A stretch of 64,000 bases of DNA from Thermoguttaceae bacterium. Lineage in GTDB: Bacteria > Planctomycetota > Planctomycetia > Pirellulales > Thermoguttaceae. Each line of letters starts with the position of its first letter. The stretch's first letter is position 1. Of the stretch, positions 18,197 through 26,673 are shown one piece after another. The notes beneath the pieces were generated by a model, which made no database searches, had not been told where the DNA came from, and saw only the letters and a list, made by a program, of their open reading frames with translations. The position numbers and the translations under genes are program-made. Where the stretch lies: positions 1 through 64,000 of the forward strand of contig JAFRXD010000052.1 of the NCBI GenBank assembly GCA_017441605.1, written 5' to 3'.

Positions 18197-18349
18197 AATT
18201 TTAGCCGAAAGGGAGCCCGACGCGAGAGCGTCCGAGATCCTATCGATAAAAAATAAAAGCTCTCCGGAGCGCAAAGTCCCAGGGACTTCGAAACGGCGAG
18301 CGCAAAGCGTTCCATAGGTTTTTTAAACAACCATTCAAGGAGATTTATA
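18197..18349 (+). promoter_or_regulatory. Long 5' leader of the gap transcript with small hairpins
   Basis: About 150 untranslated bases lie between the promoter and the gap start. They contain AGTCCC-a-GGGACT and the palindromic GCTCTCCGGAGC, then an AAGGAGA ribosome site. No known riboswitch was recognised. Confidence 0.35.
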
Positions 18350-19366
18350 GTGGCCGCTGTTAATGTTGGTATCAATGGATTCGGTCGTATTGGGCGCATC
18401 GTCTTCCGTCAAATGGCGAAGGCTCCGGAAAAGTACAACGTCGTCGGAATCAACGACCTCACCGACACGAAAACCCTCGCGATCCTCCTGAAGTACGACT
18501 CTTCCCAAGGACGTTTTGACGGCACGGTCGAATACGACGACGCGAACCTGATCGTCAACGGAAAGAAGATCCCGGTCAGCAAGGAAACCAAGCCCTCGAT
18601 GATTCCGTGGGAATCCCTCGGCGCCGACATCGTCCTCGAGTCCACCGGCTTCTTCACCGCCCAAGCCACCGCCGACAAAGAAGGCTACGACAGCCACAAA
18701 GTCAAGAAGGTCGTCATCTCCGCTCCGGCTAAGGGCGACAACGTCTTCACTTGCGTTCTCGGCGTCAACGACGACGAGCTCACCGCCGACAAGAAATACG
18801 TCTCCAACGCGTCCTGCACGACCAACTGCCTCGCGCCGGTCGCCAAGGTTCTGGAAGACGAATTCGGAATCGAAAAAGGCTTGATGACCACGGTTCACTC
18901 CTACACGAACGACCAAGTCACCCTCGACAAGCCCTATAAGAACATCTATCGCGGTCGCGCCGCCGCCGTCAATATCATCCCGACCACGACCGGCGCCGCG
19001 AAAGCCGTCGGGCTCGTCATTCCGTCCGTCAACGGCAAGCTGACCGGTATCTCCCTCCGCGTCCCCACTCCGACCGGATCGATCGTCGACCTCGTCGCCG
19101 TCCTCAAGAAAGACGTTACCGTCGAGGAAGTCAACGCCGCCGTTAAGAAGGCCTCCGAATCCGACAAGATGAAGGGCATTCTCGATTACTGCGAAGACCC
19201 GATCGTCCTCGCCGACGTCGTTGGGCAAACCTACTCCTCCATCTTCGTCCCCGAATGGACGATGGTCATTGGCGGAAACATGGTCAAGATTCTCTCTTGG
19301 TACGACAACGAAATGGGTTACAGCAACCGCGCCGCCGACCTCATCTATCGCATGGGCAATATGTGA
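18350..19366 (+). CDS. gap: Glyceraldehyde-3-phosphate dehydrogenase
   Basis: A 338-residue type I GAPDH, converting glyceraldehyde 3-phosphate, NAD(P)+ and phosphate to 1,3-bisphosphoglycerate in glycolysis. It starts at GTG 18350 with AAGGAGA 5 bases before it. The Rossmann motif '[10 protein letters not shown]' is at 8-17, the catalytic 'SNASCTTNC' at 152-160 with Cys156 as nucleophile, and '[14 protein letters not shown]' and '[11 protein letters not shown]' follow in order. An Asp-type 'GINDLTD' at 33-39 suggests NAD preference. Codon use is strongly biased toward C-ending codons even for this genome, as expected for a highly expressed gene. The promoter and terminator make it monocistronic. 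Confidence 0.98.
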   Translation: MAAVNVGINGFGRIGRIVFRQMAKAPEKYNVVGINDLTDTKTLAILLKYDSSQGRFDGTVEYDDANLIVNGKKIPVSKETKPSMIPWESLGADIVLESTGFFTAQATADKEGYDSHKVKKVVISAPAKGDNVFTCVLGVNDDELTADKKYVSNASCTTNCLAPVAKVLEDEFGIEKGLMTTVHSYTNDQVTLDKPYKNIYRGRAAAVNIIPTTTGAAKAVGLVIPSVNGKLTGISLRVPTPTGSIVDLVAVLKKDVTVEEVNAAVKKASESDKMKGILDYCEDPIVLADVVGQTYSSIFVPEWTMVIGGNMVKILSWYDNEMGYSNRAADLIYRMGNM

Positions 19367-19410
19367 TTCGTCGGGCGACTCGATTCGCCAACTCGATTAA
19401 GCTAAACAAG

Positions 19411-19446
19411 GACGGGAGCGCGTTTCGGCGCCGCTCCCGTTTTTTC
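19411..19446 (+). terminator. Rho-independent terminator of gap
   Basis: GACGGGAGCG pairs with CGCTCCCGT around a small loop and is followed by TTTTTT, 45 bases after the stop. Confidence 0.85.
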
Positions 19447-19474
19447 GTCGATAAAACGCCCCCTTCCCCTCCCG

Positions 19475-20383
19475 ATGCTCGAATCCCTCGAAAACGCGCT
19501 GCTTCTCAACCTGCTCAAAAACGTCTACTTGCTGAGCGCCGTCGCGAGCGTCTCGTTCGGCGTCGTGGGCTCGTTCGTCGTCGCGCGAAGAATCGGGTAC
19601 CTGACCGGCGCGGTCTCCCACTGCGCGTTCGGAGGGGTCGGATTCGCGATATGGCTTCAAAAGATCGTCGCGAGCGGACTATTGGGCTCCGCCGCGCTCG
19701 CCAGATTGTTCGTCTCGGAGGAATCGGCGCCGGAATTCTGCAAAACGGTCGCGTCGAAAATCGACCCGGTCTTTTCCGCGATGATTTTCGCGGTTCTCGC
19801 GGCGCTCCTCGTCGATTGGATACGCCGACGCGCGAAAGAGCGGGAAGAAACGTTGCTCGGGGCGGTCTGGGCGGTCGGGATGGCGATCGGGCTAATCTTT
19901 CTCGAGCGGGCCAGCGGCAACAATTCCTCCGTCTCGACTTACCTATTCGGCGACATTCTGCTCGTATCTTCCGCCGACGTTTGGCGCGCGGCAATTATCG
20001 GCGCGATCATTCTCGCGATCGTTTATCTCAATTTCAAAAAGCTCGAGGCGGTCTGCTTCGACGAGGAATTCGCTCTCCTTCGCGGCGTGAACGTCGGTCG
20101 CCAAAACCGGCTCCTTCTCGCGCTCACCGCCGTCGCAGTCGTTCTCCTGCTGCGACTCGTCGGTATGGCGATGATCGTCGCGCTGCTGACGCTGCCCGCC
20201 GCGACCGCGGCGCGTTTCACCAAACGACTCGGCTCAATGATCGCCGCTTCGACCGCCGTCTGCTTCGTCGGTTCCTGGCTCGGGATCTGGCTTAGCTCCG
20301 TTTTAAATTGCTCCACCGCTCCCGTCATTATTCTCGTCGTCGCCGTTTTCTACGCGACCGCTCTACTTTTCAAACGACGATAG
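19475..20383 (+). CDS. ABC-3 family metal transporter permease (ZnuB-like)
   Basis: A 302-residue integral membrane protein with about eight hydrophobic spans. Typical ABC-3 features are 'VGSFVVARRIGYLTGAVSHCAFGGVGFA' near 30-57, 'FGDILLVSSADVW' near 153, and 'LLLRLVGMAMIVALLTLPAATAARFTKRLGSMI' (the 'LxVALLxxPAATA' block). Such permeases import Zn2+, Mn2+ or Fe with a ZnuA-type binding protein and a ZnuC ATPase; neither is encoded nearby. A hydrophilic insertion at about 75-100 ('FVSEESAPEFCKTVASK') is larger than usual. It starts 109 bases after gap, behind that gene's terminator. Confidence 0.85.
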   Translation: MLESLENALLLNLLKNVYLLSAVASVSFGVVGSFVVARRIGYLTGAVSHCAFGGVGFAIWLQKIVASGLLGSAALARLFVSEESAPEFCKTVASKIDPVFSAMIFAVLAALLVDWIRRRAKEREETLLGAVWAVGMAIGLIFLERASGNNSSVSTYLFGDILLVSSADVWRAAIIGAIILAIVYLNFKKLEAVCFDEEFALLRGVNVGRQNRLLLALTAVAVVLLLRLVGMAMIVALLTLPAATAARFTKRLGSMIAASTAVCFVGSWLGIWLSSVLNCSTAPVIILVVAVFYATALLFKRR

Positions 20384-20494
20384 TCGAGCGCCGCGCCCGC
20401 GAAAGACAAGCCGTTTTATTCGCAAAATCGGACTCTTATTAAGTTTTTCGTTTAAAGAATCCCCCTTTTTGGCGAAATTTTGCTCGAGGGACTA

Positions 20495-20523
20495 TTGAAG
20501 AACCAATAATATGCGATTATGAT
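20495..20523 (+). promoter_or_regulatory. Sigma70-type promoter of the small Ala/Glu lipoprotein gene
   Basis: TTGAAG (20495-20500), a 17-base spacer and TATGAT (20518-20523). The leader then contains a CGCGATAA / TTATCGCG stem-loop at 20542-20563 before the AAAGGA site. Confidence 0.55.
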
Positions 20524-20601
20524 ATTAACGGTTAAATTTAGGTCGCGATAATTCCGTTTATCGCGGCGTATCTTTAAAAATCGCTTTAAAGGAAAAGTAC
20601 A

Positions 20602-20850
20602 ATGAAAAAATTCATCGCTCTGATGCTCGTCGCCGCGTGCGCCACGTTCTGCTCGTTCGGTTGCAAGAAAGCCGATACCGCTCCGACGAACCCGCCCGCT
20701 CAAAACCAGAATACCGAAGACGCCGTCGAGAAAGCCGCCGACGCGACCGAAGAAGCCGCCGAAGCCGCCACCGACGCCGCTGAAGCCGCCACCGACGCCA
20801 CCGAAGCCGCCGCCGACGCCGTTGAAGCCGCCGCCGACGCCGCCGAATGA
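20602..20850 (+). CDS. Small lipoprotein with an Ala/Glu/Asp heptad-like repeat tail
   Basis: An 82-residue protein with AAAGGAAAAG before its ATG. The signal peptide 'MKKFIALMLVAACATFC' leads to lipobox 'CSFGC' with lipidated Cys near residue 21. After a short Pro/Asn/Gln linker, the last 43 residues repeat 'AAEAATDA' and 'AADA' units, predicted as an extended amphipathic or alanine-rich helix with regularly spaced Asp/Glu. This resembles Lpp-like or other helical surface lipoproteins in layout only. It has its own promoter and terminator, so it is a separately controlled, probably abundant envelope lipoprotein. No family was recognised. Confidence 0.75.
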   Translation: MKKFIALMLVAACATFCSFGCKKADTAPTNPPAQNQNTEDAVEKAADATEEAAEAATDAAEAATDATEAAADAVEAAADAAE

Positions 20851-20909
20851 TTGATAGACGAAAGTCGATTAGCGCGAATTAGGATTCGTCCCTATTCGCT
20901 ATGAATATA

Positions 20910-20955
20910 AAAAGGGCCCTCGAATCTCCCATTGGGAATTTCGAGGGCTTTTTCG
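20910..20955 (+). terminator. Rho-independent terminator
   Basis: AAAGGGCCCTCGAA pairs with TTCGAGGGCTTTTT around a loop that itself contains CCCATTGGG; a T run follows. Confidence 0.8.
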
Positions 20956-21030
20956 TTTTCCGCGTCGCGCGGAGCTTTATTGATCGACGCCCCTAAAGCT
21001 CCGCGGCGAAGCGCTTTCTAAATCGAGGAA

Positions 21031-22362
21031 TCAGTCGTCGATTTCGCGAATCTTCACGTTGCGATACAGCACCGGACGACCGGCGTGCAAACCTTGGATA
21101 CCAACGTAACCTTCGTCGTCCGTGTCGCAAGGAGCCTTATTGATCAGCCAGCCGTAAGGCTCGGTGCCGTCGGGATTCTTGTCCTTTTGGGTCCAAAGGT
21201 CCTTGTCCATTACCGTGGTGAGTTGATCGTTAAGGATCACGGAAATGAAGTCGCCTTCGACGCGAATCGTCATATGGTTCCATTCGCCGTGCGGTTTGCA
21301 GGCGTTGAACTCGGGAGCGCAACGGCCGTACACCGAGCCGCAGTCGCTCATGTCGACGTCGCGTCCGAACGAATCGAAGATCTGAACTTCGAAGGAGTTC
21401 GGAATCCAATTCGCTTTATCGGAACATTGAATCACGATACCGCTGTTCGCTTCCTCGGCGACGTTGTATTCGAAATCAAGAACGAAATCTTCGAACTTCT
21501 TCTTCGCCCAAATCACTTCGTCTTTCGTGGCGTGGAGAACGCCCTCGGCGTCGACCGACCAAACGGCGGAATCGTAGTCCGCTTTCTCGAGTTTGTCGCC
21601 AAGGAGAGACGTCCAGCCCGCGCCGGTCGTATCGGGGTTCTTAATCGGGGCGATCGTCGCGTTGCGAATCTTCATCGGGGCGTTGCCGTGCAGACCTTGG
21701 AACCCGATGTATCCGTAGGGCTCGAACGAGGCGAGAGAACGACCGCGGAATTTTTCCTCAATGTCGGTTCCGTTCGGGCTCTTCGCGCTGTCGGTCCATT
21801 CGGCGGTGTTGATCGAATTGATCAGTTCGCCGTTAAGGAACACGACGATATTGCGACCGGCGCAGACGACTTCCATTTTGTTCCATTCGCCGGGCTTTTT
21901 AGTCGCGTTTTTGCGCGGGGCTTGGAACCCGTAGATAGCGCCGCAGGTGTGATAGTTCGGGGCTTGTCCGAAGTCGTCGAGGAGTTGAATCTCGATCGTG
22001 TTCGGAATCCAATTCTCTTTGTCGGAAGACTGGATCAAGAATCCTCCGTTCGTGTGCTCCGAAAGGCAGAACTCAAACGAGCAAACAAACGCGGAGTACT
22101 TCTCCTTCGTCCAGATCACGGCGTCTTTTTTCGCGCAAAGGCAACCGTCGTCGTCGAGATACCAAACCCCTTCCGGGAAATCGCCGTTCTCGAGGTTCGC
22201 GCCAAAGAGCGGAACCGCGGCGCCGAAGAGGTTGTCGCCCCAGGGATTTCCGGCAATGTCCTCGACGTTCTCAAAAACGTCGTCGTCGTCGCAAAACGCG
22301 TAAGAGCCGCAAGCGAGACTTCCGCAAAGCGCGACGGCGAATAAAGCGGACCAGAATTTCAT
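21031..22362 (-). CDS. Secreted protein with two tandem DUF1080 (3-keto-disaccharide hydrolase-like) domains
   Basis: A 443-residue protein with a signal peptide ('MKFWSALFAVALCGSLACGSYA'). Two homologous halves follow: the first at about 45-235 ('VPLFGANLENGDFPEGVWYLDDDGCLCAKKDAVIWT...GFLIQSS...IEIQLLDDFG...YIGFQGLHG') and the second at about 245-440 ('TSLLGDKLEKADYDSAVWSVDAEGVLHATKDEVIWA...IVIQCS...FEVQIFDSFG...YVGIQGLHA'). Both have the DUF1080 concanavalin-like layout. The family includes 3-keto-disaccharide hydrolases and carbohydrate-binding proteins and is greatly expanded in planctomycetes. A CCTTTC box (GAAAGG on the coding strand) precedes the start. A perfect 12-bp inverted repeat lies downstream (20968-20979 / 20994-21005). 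Confidence 0.88.
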   Translation of the reverse strand: MKFWSALFAVALCGSLACGSYAFCDDDDVFENVEDIAGNPWGDNLFGAAVPLFGANLENGDFPEGVWYLDDDGCLCAKKDAVIWTKEKYSAFVCSFEFCLSEHTNGGFLIQSSDKENWIPNTIEIQLLDDFGQAPNYHTCGAIYGFQAPRKNATKKPGEWNKMEVVCAGRNIVVFLNGELINSINTAEWTDSAKSPNGTDIEEKFRGRSLASFEPYGYIGFQGLHGNAPMKIRNATIAPIKNPDTTGAGWTSLLGDKLEKADYDSAVWSVDAEGVLHATKDEVIWAKKKFEDFVLDFEYNVAEEANSGIVIQCSDKANWIPNSFEVQIFDSFGRDVDMSDCGSVYGRCAPEFNACKPHGEWNHMTIRVEGDFISVILNDQLTTVMDKDLWTQKDKNPDGTEPYGWLINKAPCDTDDEGYVGIQGLHAGRPVLYRNVKIREIDD

Positions 22363-22524
22363 ATAATCGTCCTTTCAATCAGACTTGAAAATAGCGCGCG
22401 CCAAACGACTCGCGCCCTTGTTATTGACAAACGTCGCGGCTTATTGTACCCCAAAAAGCGCTCGGGCGCAAACGGCGCCGTTAAAAAACTTCCGATATTT
22501 TTAAAAAAAACGCTTCGCTCAGTT

Positions 22525-23823
22525 TTAACGTTCCGACGCGAGTTTCGCGATCAGTTCCGCTATCCGACGGCCCGGGGAGCTCAACGGAAATTCCCTTAAT
22601 TTATCGATCGGAACCCACCGCGTCTCCGAAGCTATGCGCGCGCAAGGCCGGGTCGACTTTCCCCGATTCGCGTTTGGATTGGTCGGCAATTCCTTGAATT
22701 CGAAAAGCGTCCGCTCTTTCTTCGGAGCGCGATTCGTTCTCGCGCTCGTCGTTTGACACAAATGAAGCGTTACGCGATATTTAGTAACCGCGTGAGTAAT
22801 CGTCGCCAGCGAGGCGCCGACTCGATAATCGCTCGCGGGCGCCCCCGCTTCCTCTTCAAGAAAGAACTGCAATCGGTCGGAAAGAAAGGCGTCCGAGGAA
22901 AAATCGCGCGAAACGGACGCGTTCCCAACTTCGAATCGAGGAAAATCCCAAAGCCCCGCCCAAAGCGAACCGGCGGCGCGGCGAATAAGCAGAACGTCGG
23001 TCGGAGATCGTTCGGCGCCGGGAAGATCGAAAACATTTTTCGCGCCGGGCAAGTCCTCGCGCGCGATCCAAAGGGCGACGTCCGTCCGACGAATCGGATC
23101 GGCTTTCTTTTTGAGAACCGGAACGATCGATTGGAGCGAAAGCCGTTCCGACTCGCAGAATTTCGCCAATGGGCAGCGCTCGCACGACGGGTCTTTCGGG
23201 GCGCAGATCAATCGTCCCAAATCGGTGAGCGCGCCGTTGATTCGACGATAGACTCCCGCCGTACGCCGCGACGACTCGCGCGGCAGCCAACTCTCCGCGA
23301 ATCGCCACAAAATCCGTTGCGACTCGGCGCTCGTCGTTTCCGAGCGAAGCCCGAGCAATCGCGCGTGAAGCCGCGTCGTGTTCGCCTCGAGGATCGCGAA
23401 CCGCTCGTCGAATCCGAAAGAGAGAATCGCCCCGGCGGCGTACCGACCGATTCCCGGGAGCGAGAGAACGTCCTCGAATCGAGAGGGAAACTCGCCGTCG
23501 AACCGCGCGACGATCTCGCGCGCCGCATCGCGCGCCATCTTCGCGCGACGGTAGTAACCGAGCCCCTCCCAAAACTTAAGAACTTCTTCCTCCGACGCCG
23601 CCGCGAGCGCCGCGGGGTTCGGAAAACGCGCGAGAAAACGCTCGAAATATCCGAGAACCGTTTGGGTCGTCGTCTGCTGCAGCATAATTTCGCTAATCCA
23701 GACGCGATACGGCGTCGGCTCGTCCCGCCAAGGAAAGCGCCGCTCGTTCGCGTCGAACCAGCTCAACAGCACTTTGCGCGCTCGAGAAAAATCGAAATTC
23801 GATTCGTCGTTCGATTCGGTCAT
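22525..23823 (-). CDS. mutY: A/G-specific adenine glycosylase
   Basis: A 432-residue protein that removes adenine mispaired with 8-oxoguanine. ATG at 23823 overlaps the smpB stop by ATGA, so translation is probably coupled. Visible motifs are 'WISEIMLQQTTTQTV' with the catalytic Glu45, the helix-hairpin-helix 'LPGIGRYAAGAIL' (122-134), and the iron-sulphur ligands C-x6-C-x2-C-x5-C ('CAPKDPSCERCPLAKFC'). The C-terminal half is the NUDIX-like 8-oxoG-recognition domain ('LWAGLWDFPRFE'), interrupted by a basic low-complexity stretch. The residue corresponding to the second catalytic acid, Asp in 'LDGN' of E. coli MutY, reads Glu146 in 'LEANTTR'. Confidence 0.94.
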   Translation of the reverse strand: MTESNDESNFDFSRARKVLLSWFDANERRFPWRDEPTPYRVWISEIMLQQTTTQTVLGYFERFLARFPNPAALAAASEEEVLKFWEGLGYYRRAKMARDAAREIVARFDGEFPSRFEDVLSLPGIGRYAAGAILSFGFDERFAILEANTTRLHARLLGLRSETTSAESQRILWRFAESWLPRESSRRTAGVYRRINGALTDLGRLICAPKDPSCERCPLAKFCESERLSLQSIVPVLKKKADPIRRTDVALWIAREDLPGAKNVFDLPGAERSPTDVLLIRRAAGSLWAGLWDFPRFEVGNASVSRDFSSDAFLSDRLQFFLEEEAGAPASDYRVGASLATITHAVTKYRVTLHLCQTTSARTNRAPKKERTLFEFKELPTNPNANRGKSTRPCARIASETRWVPIDKLREFPLSSPGRRIAELIAKLASER

Positions 23824-24311
23824 TGACGGCGAAACATTTTCATCTGGCGCAGTCCGCGCTCGGCGTCGCGCTCTTTCATCGTCTGGCGCTTGTCGAAGTT
23901 CTGCTTGCCGCGGCACAGGGCGAGCAATAGTTTCGCTCGCCCCTCGCGGAAGTACAACTTGAGCGGAACGAGCGTTAGGCCCTTCTCCGCCGCGCGCTTC
24001 GCGAACCGAGCGATTTCTCGCTTGTGCAATAGCAACTTCCGATCTCGCTTGCGCTTGTGATTAAAGCGATTCGCGTCGATATACTCGGGGATATCGCAGT
24101 TGACGAGAAAGACCTCGTTATCGCGAACCCTCGCGTACGATTCCGCCAGGGAGATCGTCCCCGAGCGCAAGCTCTTCACCTCGCTCCCGACCAGGGCGAT
24201 TCCGCACTCTAAGGTCTCCAAAATATCGTAATCGAAGCGAGCGCGGCGATTGTCGCTCACCACGCGCTCGATTCCGTCGTCTTCTTTCTTTTTGTCTTTT
24301 TTCTTTGCCAT
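23820..24311 (-). CDS. smpB: SsrA (tmRNA)-binding protein
   Basis: A 163-residue protein, needed with tmRNA to rescue stalled ribosomes. It has the SmpB OB-fold motifs 'RARFDYDILETLECGIALVGSEVKSLRSG' (24-52), 'ESYARVRDNEVFLVNCDIPEY', and the C-terminal 'LCRGKQNFDKRQTMKERDAERGLRQ' whose basic tail enters the ribosome. The N-terminus carries an extra Lys-rich stretch ('KKKDKKKEDDG'). It is the first gene of a coupled pair with mutY. The tmRNA gene itself is not in the window. Confidence 0.96.
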   Translation of the reverse strand: MAKKKDKKKEDDGIERVVSDNRRARFDYDILETLECGIALVGSEVKSLRSGTISLAESYARVRDNEVFLVNCDIPEYIDANRFNHKRKRDRKLLLHKREIARFAKRAAEKGLTLVPLKLYFREGRAKLLLALCRGKQNFDKRQTMKERDAERGLRQMKMFRRQ

Positions 24312-24338
24312 CGCGATTATCTATCAAACTTTTTATAA

Positions 24339-25517
24339 TTATCGTCCCTCTTGTTCTTTTACAAATCCCACGAATTTGCCCAAGGTCCAAATTTTATCCC
24401 GCTTTTCTTCGGGAAACGAATTAATATACTGTTTCGGAGCCACCAATATCACTTTCTCTCGTTCCATCTCGTCCATCTGATTGGGAGAAATCCCCTGTTG
24501 AAGGGTACAAAGAAATTTTGGTCTGTCCCTCAATCTGTCCGCCTCATTAAGAATCTGTCTCCAACGATCTTTACAAGTAGTTTTAGCGGCGAGTGTTATC
24601 AGTTTTTCTGTTGGAAAAGAGCGATCAAGATAGGCACTTCGAGATGGAAACAGAAAATCCGGTCTTTTATTACCTTCCGTAGTGGCTTGCGATTCGTAAA
24701 GCAATCCGTTCGCGTCGAATATCGCCGAAAGATGATGTTCCAAGCTTTTTCCGGCGCGACTCTTCCTACGATTCAATACCGTATTCGCCAACGCGAGAAA
24801 CTCGTCAAGTGTCTCGAAGCCTCTCCGTGCCAAACTTCCGTATCGAGCGTTTTCGATCGCGCGAAAAAGTGAATACTCCGTTCGTATCCAATCGATTAGT
24901 TTTCTATCGGGTTCTTTGACTACAAGATCAACCTTATTATAGACCTCGTTTTGAATTTCGCGAGCCGCCTCCGCCATCGCGCGAGAATCGGGAAAATCTT
25001 CCGCTAAACTCGCAATAAATTGTTCAATTCTGGCTTGCTCGCGAACGGATTCCTTTACTCCTCCAAAATCGATGATTCGATTTGTGTCGGCAGGACTTAT
25101 TCCAAATGTTTCAAGGAAAAAATCAATGTCTTCTTCCCGATCCAAAATAAACGCTTGATATTCGTCATCGGCTCGTTTTACAAAAACAAGCAACGAACCG
25201 GTTGCGTCAGGTGTTAAAAAAGGAAAATGCGAACCGAAATTCGTAATTCTATATTCGTTCCTTGTGCCTCGCCCGTAGTAGATAAAACGAGAATCGGTTT
25301 CAAGATCGTTTTGCCATCTAATTTTTACCCACTTTTCTTTGTTCTCGCCTTTTCGTCCCAATTCGTCGAACAAAATAATGGCGGTCGGTTTCCCGATATA
25401 GACGCCGCTTTGATGAGAACGCGTCGCCCCCGTGTCGTTTGCAGATAAAAATTTGCAAAATGACATCTGGCCATTTAAAACGGAGCGTATGGCAATATTA
25501 CAAAGTACTCCCTGCAT
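24339..25517 (-). CDS. EcoRII-like type II restriction endonuclease (predicted CCWGG)
   Basis: A 392-residue protein, close to EcoRII's length of about 400. The N-terminal effector domain shows 'LSANDTGATRSHQSGVYI' (24-41), a close match to the EcoRII segment around 'LSANDTGAT', and 'YYGRGTRNEYRIT'. The C-terminal nuclease domain has Glu260 ('SLEHHL'), Asp287 ('KRPDFLFP') and Lys312/Lys316 ('AAKTTCKDRWRQIL'), the EcoRII/PspGI catalytic layout. The methyltransferase gene ends 15 bases upstream in the same direction. The predicted CCWGG target follows from similarity on both partners. Base composition is visibly more AT-rich than in flanking genes, which suggests acquisition. The start could also be the Met at residue 18. 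Confidence 0.9.
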   Translation of the reverse strand: MQGVLCNIAIRSVLNGQMSFCKFLSANDTGATRSHQSGVYIGKPTAIILFDELGRKGENKEKWVKIRWQNDLETDSRFIYYGRGTRNEYRITNFGSHFPFLTPDATGSLLVFVKRADDEYQAFILDREEDIDFFLETFGISPADTNRIIDFGGVKESVREQARIEQFIASLAEDFPDSRAMAEAAREIQNEVYNKVDLVVKEPDRKLIDWIRTEYSLFRAIENARYGSLARRGFETLDEFLALANTVLNRRKSRAGKSLEHHLSAIFDANGLLYESQATTEGNKRPDFLFPSRSAYLDRSFPTEKLITLAAKTTCKDRWRQILNEADRLRDRPKFLCTLQQGISPNQMDEMEREKVILVAPKQYINSFPEEKRDKIWTLGKFVGFVKEQEGR

Positions 25518-25532
25518 ATTCTCGACCCGTCA

Positions 25533-26618
25533 CTACTCTTCGAATTCGTCGTCAGATTCCGATTCTTCCAAATTCCGCAATTTCTTCAAGATCAACTTCG
25601 CAACCTCCGTCATCAGCGGCACGACGACCGAATTTCCAAACTGCTTATAGGCTTGGGTATCGGACACGGGAATTATAAACGAATCTGGAAAACCTTGCAA
25701 TCGGGCGCATTCTCTCGGGGTCAACCGTCTGGGGTTTTTCCCTTTCCGCTCGATAAGTATCTCGGAACCGTCTTTGTAATATCTGGCACTGAGAGTTCTC
25801 GTTTGTCCGTCAAGAGGGGCGATTCCGTAACCAAATCCGTTTCCCGCTTTTTTGTGTTTTTCGGCGTAGTTTTGCAAATACGTCCACAACTTGTCGGACA
25901 ACGCGTACTTATCGTCGACATCGGTTAGCAAAATATCCTTCGTGACAGGGATGTGAGTCGGCGTCGGCAAATCGAAACGAAACCCAATGTCGTCGCCATA
26001 TCGTTCCTTATCGAACCCTACGATAACAAGTCGCTCTCGGTGTTGCGGAACAAATCGTCGACCGTCGAGAACGTCGTCAAAAACTTGGTAGCCAAGTTCC
26101 GATAATGAAGAGAGGATAACTTCAAACGTACGCCCTTTGTCGATAGAACGGAGATTCTTTACGTTTTCGAGCAAAAATGCCTTGGGGCGCTTCACCTTCA
26201 AAATCCGGCAAACGTCGAAAAACAGCGTTCCTTGGGTCTTGTCCTCAAAACCCGTCGCGCGTCCCATACTCTTCTTTTTAGAAACCCCGGCAATTGAAAA
26301 CGGTTGACACGGAAATCCCCCAACAAGAATATCGCAGTCCGGAATCGTGTCCGCACGTACTTTCGTTATGTCCCCGTCGGGAATCTCGCCAAAGTTCGCA
26401 AAGTATGTTTGTTGACAATACTTGTCCCATTCATTAGAGTAAACGCAGCGCGCACCGGCGTTTTCGAACGCAAGGCGCATCCCCCCTATCCCCGCGAAAA
26501 GGTCGATAAATGAATGAAGCCTTGACTTCGCTTGCTCGGAAACCACAAAGTCCCAAAGTAGACGTTGAACCCCGTCTTGGTTTTTAGTTCGCGTTTTAAT
26601 CCGCGCTCGTCGAGCCAT
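25533..26618 (-). CDS. DNA cytosine-5 methyltransferase, Dcm/M.EcoRII type
   Basis: A 361-residue protein. ATG at 26618 was preferred over the upstream GTG because GAGG lies 5 bases before it. Motifs in order are I 'DLFAGIGGMRLAF', IV 'GGFPCQPFSIAG' with the catalytic Cys104, VI 'FLLENVKNL', VIII 'PQHRERL', then a target-recognition region with 'TRTLSARYYKDGSEILI', then 'RRLTPRECARLQGFP' and X 'QFGNSVVVPLM'. The 'TRTLSARYYKDGSEILI' block is shared with Dcm and M.EcoRII, which methylate the inner C of CCWGG. It protects host DNA from the adjacent nuclease. No Vsr mismatch nuclease is present nearby. Confidence 0.94.
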   Translation of the reverse strand: MARRARIKTRTKNQDGVQRLLWDFVVSEQAKSRLHSFIDLFAGIGGMRLAFENAGARCVYSNEWDKYCQQTYFANFGEIPDGDITKVRADTIPDCDILVGGFPCQPFSIAGVSKKKSMGRATGFEDKTQGTLFFDVCRILKVKRPKAFLLENVKNLRSIDKGRTFEVILSSLSELGYQVFDDVLDGRRFVPQHRERLVIVGFDKERYGDDIGFRFDLPTPTHIPVTKDILLTDVDDKYALSDKLWTYLQNYAEKHKKAGNGFGYGIAPLDGQTRTLSARYYKDGSEILIERKGKNPRRLTPRECARLQGFPDSFIIPVSDTQAYKQFGNSVVVPLMTEVAKLILKKLRNLEESESDDEFEE

Positions 26619-26673
26619 CGTCACCTCGGTAAATCGTTTAATAAATTAACGTTATATAACACTTATAGAGATC

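Noticed and set aside
20968..21005. Perfect 12-bp inverted repeat CGCGGAGCTTTA considered as a mobile-element end
   Set aside because: No transposase or target duplication; it lies just past a leftward gene and is better explained as a hairpin at its 3' end.
24330..26640. Restriction-modification pair considered as part of a larger defence island or prophage
   Set aside because: No helicase, integrase, transposase, phage or toxin-antitoxin gene flanks it; smpB and a pseudopilin operon are the neighbours.
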